The position numbers and the translations under genes were made by a program. This document shows positions 45,001 through 51,817 of a DNA stretch of 64,000 bases, in pieces. How positions within the stretch are numbered: the first letter of the stretch is position 1; the number at the start of each line of letters is the position of its first letter. This stretch comes from Thermoplasmata archaeon (GTDB taxonomy: Archaea; Thermoplasmatota; Thermoplasmata; Lutacidiplasmatales; UBA184), in NCBI GenBank assembly GCA_027314915.1, contig DAHUZZ010000007.1:1-64000 (forward strand), read 5' to 3'. The notes beneath the pieces are model-generated. The model was not told the DNA's origin and did not search any database. It saw only the letters and a program-made list of their open reading frames with translations.

Positions 45001-45859
45001 GGTCGATCCGCAGCGTCGACGGGGAGGGGGAGGCCGGCACCGTGTAGCCCCGGCTCGCGTCGCCCGGGCCGACCACGAGGGTGAAGGTGTAGACGTTCGG
45101 GAACACCGAGCTGCCGACGTCCGTCGGCACCGAGTAGTTGAGCAGATAGACCCCCGGGGCCGCCCCGACGGGAACCGTCACGGTGGCGTTCCCGCTCCCG
45201 TCGGCGCCGAACCGCGCGGCGATCGAGAGCGGGGAGCCGACGGTGAAGGCCGGCGTCCCGAGCGAGGAGCCGGCCGCCGTCGGGGGATGCGCCACGGAGA
45301 CGGCGACGGTGACCGCGTCGCCGGGCCGGAGCACCCCGGTCGCCCCGGCGCCGCTCGTGGTGTTCGAGAGGAACCGTCCGGAGAGCTCGGCGAAGTCCCC
45401 CACGGTCAGCGCCGCGCCCGGCCGGGTCGCGTCGGCGACGAAGGAGGGCTCGACCTGGAGGTAGGGGATGCCCTGGAGATCGTCCTGCGAGGTCCCGCCG
45501 GTGTCCGTGATGTTGACGGTCAGCGCGTACCAGCCGGGGTTCGTGTAGGTGTGCGTCAGGACCAGGGCGGTGCCGCCGCCCGTGCTCCCGTCGCCGAAGT
45601 TCCACCGGGAGGAGGCGGTCACCTCTCCGTAGGGCAGGGGCACGCTCCAGACCATCGGCACCCCGGCGAGCCCGCCGACGACGCTCGACGTGGGATTGAG
45701 GTCGTGGGAACTGCCCGGGACGGGGGCGAGCACGGGGCCCGCGGGGCGTCCTGCGGCCCCCGGCAGGGCTCCGGCCGGCAGGAGCAGCAGCAGGGTGAGA
45801 ACGAGGACCGGCGGTACGAGGGGGGCCCGCGCCCCCGGGAGCCGGAAGCCGCCTCGCAC
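42080..45859 (-). CDS. giant anchored family 5 substrate-binding protein with PKD modules
   Basis: A 1,259-residue surface protein, GTG start. It has a signal peptide (VLVLTLLLLLPAGALPG) and a PKD domain (SSRWNFGDGSTGGGTAL). A beta region precedes a large domain (about 265-1010) resembling oligopeptide/nickel-type solute-binding proteins: DTAGLAALANTYEQLITYNG, YTFVLDPHARFYDPSTKAVW and LPVYQGGWVADYPDLSDYV are typical. Two Ig/PKD-like modules, a helix (LGLEILAFALVVVGIGVVAV) and an acidic Pro-rich tail follow. Ordinary family members are 500-600 residues, and no permease or ATPase for peptides is adjacent. Several Cys may form disulfides. A TATA-like box lies 25 nt before the start. Confidence 0.8.
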   Translation of the reverse strand: MRGGFRLPGARAPLVPPVLVLTLLLLLPAGALPGAAGRPAGPVLAPVPGSSHDLNPTSSVVGGLAGVPMVWSVPLPYGEVTASSRWNFGDGSTGGGTALVLTHTYTNPGWYALTVNITDTGGTSQDDLQGIPYLQVEPSFVADATRPGAALTVGDFAELSGRFLSNTTSGAGATGVLRPGDAVTVAVSVAHPPTAAGSSLGTPAFTVGSPLSIAARFGADGSGNATVTVPVGAAPGVYLLNYSVPTDVGSSVFPNVYTFTLVVGPGDASRGYTVPASPSPSTLRIDLAGGPGATFDPAFDYDTAGLAALANTYEQLITYNGSLAGPSASDYNPDLAACVPGSALCQALFGTSLVSGNNYTFVLDPHARFYDPSTKAVWPVYPSDVLFSFARDLAFADVAPGGTPGWILAQALLPGPNSPQGAANPLYDGGQHAPYNNTPQQIFSAIGVNTSACPPIALTNYHGCVTLEAGGNGESWPFLLGLLADPQGGSVLSCGWASSPATTGGQAGIPNWTAGTPGDEADQPCTLPGGATSSTSPAFESAVAAIAPTAWDAWALQSAGRLFGYPPVGQLTNLMVGSGPYAVLTSSAAASQFVANPAYAPNPSCTWTTCAPRPSFGRVNLTYDVAPGAGLAAVATGTADLTDVVGGESGAVTTAVQDGSVYVRSIPSSILEYDPFNFALNVTGAENLTGRSFTAPSSLFADPNVRQFLITAFPTATVQTREGEQVAYQTQFLGGGQVPELIGSGAPANVSWPVTDPSPNAGTVGTAAWWWTQVQQDHQAGNNCTASVPCTFPLVYNGSALTPRYTEWAQNISLLSGNALQAVPVDLPSADAYSFLFSVPGTNPLPVYQGGWVADYPDLSDYVRATWSVDSTYTFPDSVAESSPDGSGCSASASYWSQLTTPVPYACEGAAFQALQGLVGGASNAPLGAGRTVDYAMADRIVSELGLYAANYQLDTSNAVAAWIDPSTLNSNPMLGGFDAQLWAGIRILGAASQSGPTPSAALQASAAATDVGVPVVLWTNLSSAHGLSYTYSGLPGCSVPDQSQVECVPTHAGQFSVNVSVAISGAASPLTATVLLVVNPDPRIQSFTADPALFELGNGTTLSVAVSGGTAPFTYLYSGLPPGCTSANTVPLTCTPTGPGTFSVQVEARDHVGRWDNATVSFQVGSSSPGGGSPTGGLFGLPGNLGLEILAFALVVVGIGVVAVVLVLRRGRGPPAAPAEEEYAPADPGPEPAAGEPSGEPEATHPDPPETEPGGGAS

Positions 45860-45879
45860 GACCGTCAGCTATCCACCGT

Positions 45880-45888
45880 CCTATTTGG
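45880..45888 (-). promoter_or_regulatory. TATA-like box of the substrate-binding protein gene
   Basis: The minus strand reads CCAAATAGG, centred about 25 nt before the GTG start. Confidence 0.45.
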
Positions 45889-46122
45889 ACCTCGCCCCTG
45901 CCTTCCGTGGGGTGGTACCAATGGGGACGGAAGCCCTACCAATCTGCCAAACTGTAGCAACCTCGACGGTGGGCTCGTCGACGGGTCGGGGACTCCGCCC
46001 CAAACCCAAGCCACCCAACCCACCGCACCGAAATCGTGAGGGTCCGCTGGGAAGCAAGACAAACCCATCGAGCCCTACCCAGCGAGAAAACGCGGCCGTC
46101 AGGCAGGGGGACGAACTACGTT
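45889..46122. other. intergenic stretch of lower GC
   Basis: About 230 bases between two minus-strand genes. Frames here give only Pro/Arg-rich peptides without motif. It marks the start of a less GC-rich tract that runs to about 48.8 kb. No RNA fold was recognised. Confidence 0.4.
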
Positions 46123-46665
46123 TCAGTGCAGGTCGATAATCAGAGTCCCTGAATATGCGGTCGTCGGAGTGATCAGCTTGACCGTCACGGTTGCAGTCGC
46201 TCTGCTCGAGCCACTGTACCATGTGAATGGCGCGTTCGTGCTTCCCACCCCGAACCCGACCGTCTCGATGTAGACGCTCCCGCTTGAGCACGTGTTCGGA
46301 CCGAAGAACCCAGGGTAGCAAGTCAGGGTGTAGGAGACCGTTGGCGTGCTCCCGGCCTTAACGGAGAAGCCAGGAGAACTGCCAAGACTGTTGCCATTCT
46401 GGGTCCAAATGACTTGGCTCACACGAATCTTGTAAGGATTGAGCAGGTTGCCCGGTTCAGCCTCGTAGAAATAGAGCGACAGAGCGACCACGACGACGAC
46501 GACCACGGCCGCTATGGCCAAAGCACCCCTTCTTCCACCTCCACGCCGATGTGCTTTCGCGGGCTGGCCATCGGAGTGGGCGGCGGAGTTGCCACACTTC
46601 GGACAAAAGGCCGCGCCAGCCCTCAATGGGTTGCCGCACTTGGAACAGAAACCGCCCTCCGCCAT
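46123..46665 (-). CDS. zinc-ribbon membrane protein with exterior domain
   Basis: A 180-residue protein. An N-terminal zinc ribbon, FCSKCGNPLRAGAAFCPKCG (6-25), is followed by an Arg/Gly-rich linker (HRRGGGRRG) and one helix (ALAIAAVVVVVVVALSLYFY). About 110 beta-rich exterior residues come next, with two Cys that could pair (LTCYPGFFGPNTC). The ribbon faces the cytoplasm. It directly abuts the next upstream gene, which also has a zinc ribbon and helices, so the two form an operon. Function unknown. Base composition is less GC-rich than in most of the window. Confidence 0.75.
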   Translation of the reverse strand: MAEGGFCSKCGNPLRAGAAFCPKCGNSAAHSDGQPAKAHRRGGGRRGALAIAAVVVVVVVALSLYFYEAEPGNLLNPYKIRVSQVIWTQNGNSLGSSPGFSVKAGSTPTVSYTLTCYPGFFGPNTCSSGSVYIETVGFGVGSTNAPFTWYSGSSRATATVTVKLITPTTAYSGTLIIDLH

Positions 46666-47073
46666 TTACTGTCCTCGGCGGCGGTGAAGGCTGATCTGGT
46701 GAAGTGCCCAGCCAATGGGCGCGAGGAAGAAGCCCGTCCCTGCCAAGGCCGCGAACTCCTCCAAGTAGGTCTTCAGCGAATCGAGAGTCGTGGACGACCC
46801 CAAGGAGGCCGTGCCCACGACGAAGACCATGAAACCCACGAGAATGAGCAAGCCTCCGAGCAGAACGAGAATCATGCCCACCGTGAGCCCCTCGGGGAGC
46901 CCGACCGTTACGTAGCGGATTTCAGGTGTCCTCGAATTCGAGCCCGCCGAGCCACCTGAGGTGCCCGCAGGTAGCTCCGCGGCGCGGAGCTTCGCCCCGC
47001 ACTTCGCACAGAAGAGGTCGTCCGAAGTGTTCACGGCACCGCAGCTCGGACACACGGCCAAGCTTTCGGGCAT
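46666..47073 (-). CDS. zinc-ribbon membrane protein with two helices
   Basis: A protein of about 135 residues. The N-terminal zinc ribbon has CPSCGAVNTSDDLFCAKCG. A polar linker and two hydrophobic helices follow (GMILVLLGGLLILVGFMVFVV and FAALAGTGFFLAPIGWAL). A basic C-terminus ends the chain. The ATG at 47073 fits a TATA-like box 27 nt upstream better than the TTG at 47079. The stop codon is directly followed by the start of the second zinc-ribbon gene. Function unknown; zinc ribbons in such proteins often mediate protein contacts. Confidence 0.72.
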   Translation of the reverse strand: MPESLAVCPSCGAVNTSDDLFCAKCGAKLRAAELPAGTSGGSAGSNSRTPEIRYVTVGLPEGLTVGMILVLLGGLLILVGFMVFVVGTASLGSSTTLDSLKTYLEEFAALAGTGFFLAPIGWALHQISLHRRRGQ

Positions 47074-47095
47074 TCTCAAACCATGAAAGGTCAGC

Positions 47096-47104
47096 CTGTA
47101 TCAA
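47096..47104 (-). promoter_or_regulatory. TATA-like box of the zinc-ribbon gene pair
   Basis: The minus strand reads TTGATACAG, centred about 27 nt before the ATG at 47073. Confidence 0.45.
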
Positions 47105-47196
47105 CCTGCCGCAAGAGCCGCCCTCCGTCAGCTTCTCGGTAGTGTGAAAGAACAGGTGGTAGGCGGGGGGACCTCTCCCCGAGCCGGGACCGCTAA

Positions 47197-48425
47197 GAAC
47201 CGGAACGAAGAGAGGCCCATGAGAGAGAATACCACCCACCGATAGAGCTGGCCGGTCTGCTGAACCGCGCCGACCACCTCGGACGGGACGCTGTGACCCG
47301 ACTCCTCGAGGAGACCCAAGAGGAACTATGGGTGAACCTCCGCCGAGAACATCTCCCCGATCGTCGACGGAGATTCGTCCGCCACGGTACCCGACCTCGG
47401 ACCCTGATCACCCGCCTCGGTCGGATCGACTCCATCGTCCGAGGGATCCATGACCGTCGGAGAGGAGGTACCTTCGCTCCGCTCCCCTGCGCCCTCGGTC
47501 TCGGGAAGAAGCGCTACACTCCCGAGCTCCGCCTCCCCGCGGCCGAGCTCGCGACCCGCACGAGCCACGGTGAGGCCGCTGAGGGGCTCGAGCCGACCGT
47601 GGGGCTGCGCATCCCTCGTCGGATCATCTGGAACTTCCTGGCCGAGATCGCCGTGAGCGTCGAGCGAGCACTCCACGCCCCGACGGCCCCTCCGTCCGTC
47701 GAGCGCTCGGTCCATCAGGCGGACTCGACCTTCGTCAAGAGCCAGCAGCGGAGAGACGCTTAGCACGCCATCCACGTGGCCATGACCCAGGACCCGGAAC
47801 ACCACGTGCATCTCGCAGCTGTGAAGGTCGACGGACCCGCCCAATCGGTGCTGGTGGGACTCGAGGTGGACGGTCTGGTCACCGACGACGATAGTGGGCT
47901 GGTGGCCGTGCCGAGCCGAGTTCACCAACTCTGCCACGTCCACTTCGTTCGGCTGGTGGGGGAGTTGCTCCGAGAGGAGGGTGTGGGTCTGCTCGATCGA
48001 GAGACGCCCACCGGCGAGGTTCGAGGGATCCTAGCGCGTCTGCGCCACTCGGTGGAGTTCCACGCGACCCGTCGGGAGTGGAGGGCGATCGCAGAGCGAG
48101 TGCGGGGCACCCTGAACGAGCTGGAGGGAGTGGCCCGACGGCTCGAGCGGGGGGCGTGCCCCCACTCGGCGCGGACCATTCGGCGGGAGGCGAAGGCGCT
48201 GGTGGTGTTCGCCGAGGTGGCGGTGCACGGGATATCCACATGCCCGCGACGTCGAACGGAGTGGAGCGGGTTATGGGGATGATCGCGGATCGGTGCGAGC
48301 GCAAGTGGGCGCGGTGGGGGGGAGGTTTGTGGAACCTGTTCGTGCTGCTCTTGGCGCGGAAGACTCGGCGCGCGACCTGCGAGCGGGCGGTCCACGAGTA
48401 TACGAGGCGGGGAGCCTACGATTGA
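47197..48425 (+). pseudogene. degenerate transposase (ISH6/ISLre2-like)
   Basis: A transposase of roughly 400 residues broken at two places. From 47197 the frame reads IELAGLLNRADHLGRDAV, then LEETQEELWVNLRREHLPDR, KRYTPELRLPAAELATRTS and ADSTFVKSQQRRDA up to an in-frame TAG at 47761-47763. Directly after it the same frame continues HAIHVAMTQDPEHHVHLAAV to about 48235. There the frame must shift by one base to reach SNGVERVMGMIADRCERKWA, the conserved C-terminal block, ending at TGA near 48425. No good ATG precedes the first part. Family assignment rests on the motif order and is tentative. Its 3' end overlaps the 3' end of the SSB gene by about 10 nt. No terminal inverted repeats were found. 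Confidence 0.7.
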
Positions 48426-48775
48426 ACGGTTCCGTCAGGGGCGTCGTCCACCGATTCCGTCACACCACTCAGCTTCTCCAACTTCCCAGTTCGACCGAGC
48501 CCGATCTGCGGCCGTCCCTGATAGTCCTTGACCCAGCCTTCCGTGATACGGACCCGGTCGCCCTGAGCCACGAGGTCGACCTCGGAACCCCATAGCACCA
48601 ACGCGATCTCACCCGTGCCGTCCTTGAGGCGGGCATTCCGAACCTTCGTCTTGCCGCCTTGACGATTCTCGACCTCGCGGGCCTCGTCAAGTTGGACGAC
48701 TTCGGCCTCGATGGTCGCTACTCTCGACGGCCGCAGGTCCGAGATGAAGATCTTCGGGGGTTGACTCGTCGGCAC
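48416..48775 (-). CDS. OB-fold single-stranded DNA-binding protein
   Basis: A 119-residue single OB-fold protein of the archaeal SSB/RPA type, binding ssDNA in replication and repair. ISDLRPSRVATIEAEVVQLD opens strand 1, and VRNARLKDGTGEIALVLWG is the central signature with the aromatic Trp. VAQGDRVRITEGWVKDYQGR follows, and the C-terminus is short and acidic (ESVDDAPDG). The start is GTG, with a TATA-like box about 28 nt upstream. The dead transposase ends within its last codons, so insertion nearby may have replaced the original 3' end. Length is normal for single-OB members. Confidence 0.83.
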   Translation of the reverse strand: MPTSQPPKIFISDLRPSRVATIEAEVVQLDEAREVENRQGGKTKVRNARLKDGTGEIALVLWGSEVDLVAQGDRVRITEGWVKDYQGRPQIGLGRTGKLEKLSGVTESVDDAPDGTVQS

Positions 48776-48798
48776 GGTGGGGCGGTAGCTCGACGGGC

Positions 48799-48808
48799 CG
48801 ATAGAGAT
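48799..48808 (-). promoter_or_regulatory. TATA-like box of the SSB gene
   Basis: The minus strand reads TCTCTATCGG, centred about 28 nt before the GTG start at 48775. Confidence 0.4.
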
Positions 48809-48912
48809 TGTCCCGAGCCGTCGGCGGGTGGGCCGATCCCGCCGGCGGGCGTGTCGAGGTGTGGCAGACTGGTATGGCTTCCGAGGGGACTGGTATCACC
48901 CCTGACGGTGCA

Positions 48913-48987
48913 TGGGCCCAGTCGGATTTGAACCGACGACCTCCCGGTTATCAGCCGGGTGCTCCAGCCAACCTAAGCTATGGGCCC
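48913..48987 (-). tRNA. tRNA-Ile (anticodon GAT)
   Basis: The minus strand folds as a 75-nt tRNA. The acceptor GGGCCCA pairs with TGGGCCC and the discriminator is A. The anticodon stem CCGGC/ACCGG-type pairs around the loop CTGATAA, giving GAT. The T arm is GTCGG-TTCAAAT-CCGAC. CCA is not encoded and no intron is present. Confidence 0.93.
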
Positions 48988-49009
48988 CATCGCGGGGGAC
49001 CATATCGGT

Positions 49010-49017
49010 CTAAAACA
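49010..49017 (-). promoter_or_regulatory. TATA-like box of tRNA-Ile
   Basis: The minus strand reads TGTTTTAG, centred about 27 nt upstream of the tRNA 5' end. Confidence 0.5.
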
Positions 49018-49081
49018 CTTTTCTCCGGATCGACGCGCCCGGTACGGCCCGCGGCGGCCGAACTAGGACGGTCTCTCCGCC

Positions 49082-49498
49082 TCACTCTTCGACACCATCG
49101 AACTTCCCTGCGAGCTCCTTCGCCAGGACGAGGACCAACTCGGAGAGACTCGGGGAGGTCCCGGCCGTCCTAGGTCGCGTCTCGAGGAAGATGTTCCTCC
49201 CGTCCCGCCTCCACTGGTAGGACGCTCGCTCGGCCGCGGGTTCCGACGGACCCGGCGTTTTCGATTCCTCCATCTTCCAGGAACGTGATTCGGGCGCCTC
49301 GACCAGGAAGAGGTGCCCCCAGTGCTCCGCGCCTCCGCCGGACCTCCGCTTCAGGACGGCGCGCTTCCAGCCCCGGACCTCGCCGTCCGCCGAAGGGAGC
49401 GGCCACCAGGGGCCCGCATAGACTCCCGCGAACTCCGGTCGTCCCAGGACCTCCCGGAGGACCCGATCGACCGTGTCGGCCGTGTCCGTGAGCAGCAC
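49082..49498 (-). CDS. hypothetical protein
   Basis: About 139 residues from the GTG at 49498; the frame is open to an ATG at 49540. Sequence is compositionally normal, with VLREVLGRPEFAGVYAGPWW, the basic GWKRAVLKRRSGGG, and a C-terminal helix (LSELVLVLAKELAGKFDG). There are no membrane segments or signal. I recognise no domain. It lies alone between tRNA-Ile and the divergent DUF1684 gene. Confidence 0.5.
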   Translation of the reverse strand: MLLTDTADTVDRVLREVLGRPEFAGVYAGPWWPLPSADGEVRGWKRAVLKRRSGGGAEHWGHLFLVEAPESRSWKMEESKTPGPSEPAAERASYQWRRDGRNIFLETRPRTAGTSPSLSELVLVLAKELAGKFDGVEE

Positions 49499-49550
49499 GC
49501 GTGACTCCACGGGGTGAGGGGGTGACCCGCATGGCGCCACGCCCCCGAAC

Positions 49551-49560
49551 GCTTAAACGG
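49551..49560 (+). promoter_or_regulatory. TATA box of the DUF1684 gene
   Basis: GCTTAAACGG is centred 27 nt before the ATG at 49583, giving a leaderless mRNA. Confidence 0.5.
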
Positions 49561-49582
49561 CCCTCGGGTAGGCAGGGGGGAG

Positions 49583-50329
49583 ATGTCCTCCTACGAGGCG
49601 GAGCTCCAGAAAGAGCGCGACGCCAAGGACCAGTTCATGGCCCGGCATCCGGAGTCTCCCTTCATCATCGGCGAGGTGCCGCAGTTCGAAGGACTGCACT
49701 ACTTCGCGATCGACCCGGCCTTCCGGGTCGAAGCGCGCCTGGAGCGGCTCCCGGCGCCGCAGGAGGCGACCCTGCGGACGAACCGCGACGAGGAGATGAC
49801 CTGCCGGTACCTCGGCGACATGCGCTTCACGCTGGACGGCCAGGAGTGCTCGCTCCGGGTCTTTCACGCGGGCGAACAGGTGGGCCCGTCGGTCTTCATC
49901 CCGTTCCGGGACGCCACGTGCGGCACCGAGAGCTACGGGCCGGGACGGTACCTGATCCTGCAGCTGACCGAGGACGACCGGTACGTCCTCGACTTCAATC
50001 TGGCGTTCAACCCCTACTGCGCCTACACCGACCGCTTCGAGTGCGGGTTCCCGCCGAGCGAGAACGACCTCTCGGTCCCGATCCGTGCCGGGGAGACCGC
50101 GTGGGCCGACGAGGACCCGAACGCGGTCGTGCTGGGTCCCGACGCCGTCGAACCGGCCCGCCCGACGACTCGGGGCCGGGCCGGTCCGCCCGGCAAGACC
50201 GCACCGGTGGCGGGCGCTCGTGCCCACCCTCCCCGCGGCGCGACGCCGGCCAAGGTCGAGGCCCCCCGATCGGTCGCCCGGCCGAAGGGGTCGAAGGCGA
50301 AGACCGCGCGCAAGGCCGCCGGACGCTGA
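49583..50329 (+). CDS. DUF1684 family protein
   Basis: A 248-residue protein of a widespread family of unknown function, usually cytoplasmic or lipoprotein-like. Family marks are GLHYFAIDPAFRVEARLE, FIPFRDATCGTESYGPGRYL, and LDFNLAFNPYCAYTDRFECG followed by PPSENDLSVPIRAGE, a conserved Asn-Pro-Tyr-Cys-x-Tyr cluster that may bind metal. The core ends near 175. The remaining 70 residues are an Ala/Pro/Arg/Lys-rich tail (ending KGSKAKTARKAAGR) not seen in the bacterial family. A TATA box predicts a leaderless transcript. Confidence 0.87.
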   Translation: MSSYEAELQKERDAKDQFMARHPESPFIIGEVPQFEGLHYFAIDPAFRVEARLERLPAPQEATLRTNRDEEMTCRYLGDMRFTLDGQECSLRVFHAGEQVGPSVFIPFRDATCGTESYGPGRYLILQLTEDDRYVLDFNLAFNPYCAYTDRFECGFPPSENDLSVPIRAGETAWADEDPNAVVLGPDAVEPARPTTRGRAGPPGKTAPVAGARAHPPRGATPAKVEAPRSVARPKGSKAKTARKAAGR

Positions 50330-50341
50330 GGCGGGCCGGGC

Positions 50342-50932
50342 TCAATCGGACGCCGGACCCCAGGACGACGTCCAGCTGGACAGCCGTTCCTCGACGGCCG
50401 AGGACTCGGCCCGGAAGCGTCGGATCAGGTCGCCCACCCGCGCGGCGGCCTCGCGCCGGAAGGAATCGGGCAGCTGGGCGAAGAGGTTCTCCTCCTCCGC
50501 GCGCGCGTGGGCGCTCCATCGGTCGGCCTCCCCGAGCAATGCCGCTTTGAACCGTTTCCGGGCCCCGGGCTCCTTCCTTCGCACGGCGTCGAAGTCCCGA
50601 CGGAACTCTTCCGAGGCTCGGACCGCCGCGTCGTGCTCCCGCCGACAGGCTTCCCGGGCCGCCTGAAGGGGCGAGCCCGGCAGCTGGTCCAGGGCGCCGT
50701 CGAGCATCTCGACGATCGTGTGGTGGATCTCGACCAGGAAGCGCCGGTGGATCTCGAGCCCCTCCTCGATCCGCTTCTCATCGAGCGCGGTCGTGGTGTC
50801 GAGCGAGCTCCCGAGGCGGCGGAACCCGGTGGCGAGCATCTCGAGCAGCGTGTTGTCCCGGCGCAGGATGGCCACCGGATCGAGCGATCGGGCCGGCGGC
50901 TCGGCCTGCGGAGGGATGGATCCCGCGGTCAT
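50342..50932 (-). CDS. hemerythrin-like (HHE) protein
   Basis: A 196-residue helical protein. EIHRRFLVEIHHTIVEMLDG, CRREHDAAVRASEEF and WSAHARAEEENLFAQLP place His and Glu residues in the order of HHE/hemerythrin four-helix bundles, which bind a di-iron site and act in oxygen, NO or iron handling. Spacing is somewhat unusual, so metal binding is likely but unproven. A TATA-like box at 50961-50970 is too close to the first ATG (50950). Starting at the ATG at 50932 fits the usual spacing. It converges on DUF1684, with 12 nt between stops. Confidence 0.65.
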   Translation of the reverse strand: MTAGSIPPQAEPPARSLDPVAILRRDNTLLEMLATGFRRLGSSLDTTTALDEKRIEEGLEIHRRFLVEIHHTIVEMLDGALDQLPGSPLQAAREACRREHDAAVRASEEFRRDFDAVRRKEPGARKRFKAALLGEADRWSAHARAEEENLFAQLPDSFRREAAARVGDLIRRFRAESSAVEERLSSWTSSWGPASD

Positions 50933-50960
50933 ACGGATCCTTCGGTTCATGCCGCGCCCG

Positions 50961-50970
50961 GTAGATAAGG
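50961..50970 (-). promoter_or_regulatory. TATA-like box of the hemerythrin-like gene
   Basis: The minus strand reads CCTTATCTAC, which fits a start at 50932 and not at 50950. Confidence 0.4.
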
Positions 50971-50996
50971 CGGGCCCGTCCGACCGGGTCGACCGT

Positions 50997-51806
50997 TCAG
51001 AATCGGACGATGCTGCCCGTGGCGAGCGCCCGGCGCTCGAAGATCCCCCAGAGCGCCATCGCGAGGACGAGGCTCGCGAACGTGCCGAGGAGGAGGAAAC
51101 CCCAGTAGGGGAGCATCGTCGCGAGCCCGGCGCCGGCCACCGAGGCGCGGATCGCCGCCACGCCCCAGGTGAGCGGGAAGAGCTCGCCCGCGACGCGGAG
51201 GACCGGGGGCAGGAAGGAGAGCGGGAAGTTCACGCCGGAGAGGAGGAGTCCGGCGAAGAGGAAGATGTTCCCGAGGATGATCGAGGTCCGGAAGAAGAGG
51301 GCCACGCCCCCCAGGAAGAGCCCGAAGCCCACCATGGAGACGGTGGTCAGGAAGATCGAGAGCGCGAGGAAGGGGAAGTTCGCCCCGCCGAAACTCACGT
51401 GGTAGAGGAGCGCCGCGTAGAGGAGGCCGACGGTCACCGTCGCGAGGCTGACCAGGATGGGGATGACGCCCCGTCCCAGGTACATCGCGACCCGGTTCGC
51501 GGGCGAGACCAGGAGGTGCTCCATCGTCCCATGGTTCTTCTCCTGGTCGGTGGTCTGGCAGACCGAGAAGATGCTCGTGTAGGTGACCGTCGAGATGGCG
51601 TTGCCGAGCACGACGTACCCCACGCTCGCCTGCGCGTTGCCGGCGAGCGACGCGACGGTGGCGAAGAAGACCATCTGCGTGAGCGGCACGATGACGACGG
51701 AGCCGAACACGTAGTCGGCGCGCATGAAACCGAGCGACATCCTCGGGGCGAGGACCGCATTGGTCCAGAAGGTCCGCCAGATCGAGGCCCGGTGCGCGAC
51801 GGTCAT
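50997..51806 (-). CDS. ABC-2-type permease (second subunit)
   Basis: A 269-residue membrane protein with about six helices. A cytoplasmic segment reads TTDQEKNHGTMEHLLVSPAN, typical of ABC-2 permeases. The real start is ATG 51806; frame upstream of it is a shadow of the neighbouring permease gene. It is the last gene of an ATPase-permease-permease operon; the two permeases probably form a heterodimer. Confidence 0.85.
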   Translation of the reverse strand: MTVAHRASIWRTFWTNAVLAPRMSLGFMRADYVFGSVVIVPLTQMVFFATVASLAGNAQASVGYVVLGNAISTVTYTSIFSVCQTTDQEKNHGTMEHLLVSPANRVAMYLGRGVIPILVSLATVTVGLLYAALLYHVSFGGANFPFLALSIFLTTVSMVGFGLFLGGVALFFRTSIILGNIFLFAGLLLSGVNFPLSFLPPVLRVAGELFPLTWGVAAIRASVAGAGLATMLPYWGFLLLGTFASLVLAMALWGIFERRALATGSIVRF

Positions 51807-51817
51807 CTTCTCCTTCC

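Noticed and set aside
45865-46068. A 67-codon frame with a Trp/Pro-rich peptide upstream of the substrate-binding gene
   Set aside because: It overlaps the TATA-like box and has no supporting promoter or motif.
47130-48480. Possible terminal inverted repeats around the transposase (GGTGGTA/TACCACC at the left; AGTGTGA against TCACACCACT at the two ends)
   Set aside because: Matches are 7 bp or shorter and imperfect, and the right-hand match falls inside ssb coding sequence.
48865-48900. Direct repeat GACTGGTAT twice near tRNA-Ile
   Set aside because: Only 9 bp, two copies, no link to a promoter or att structure; likely chance.
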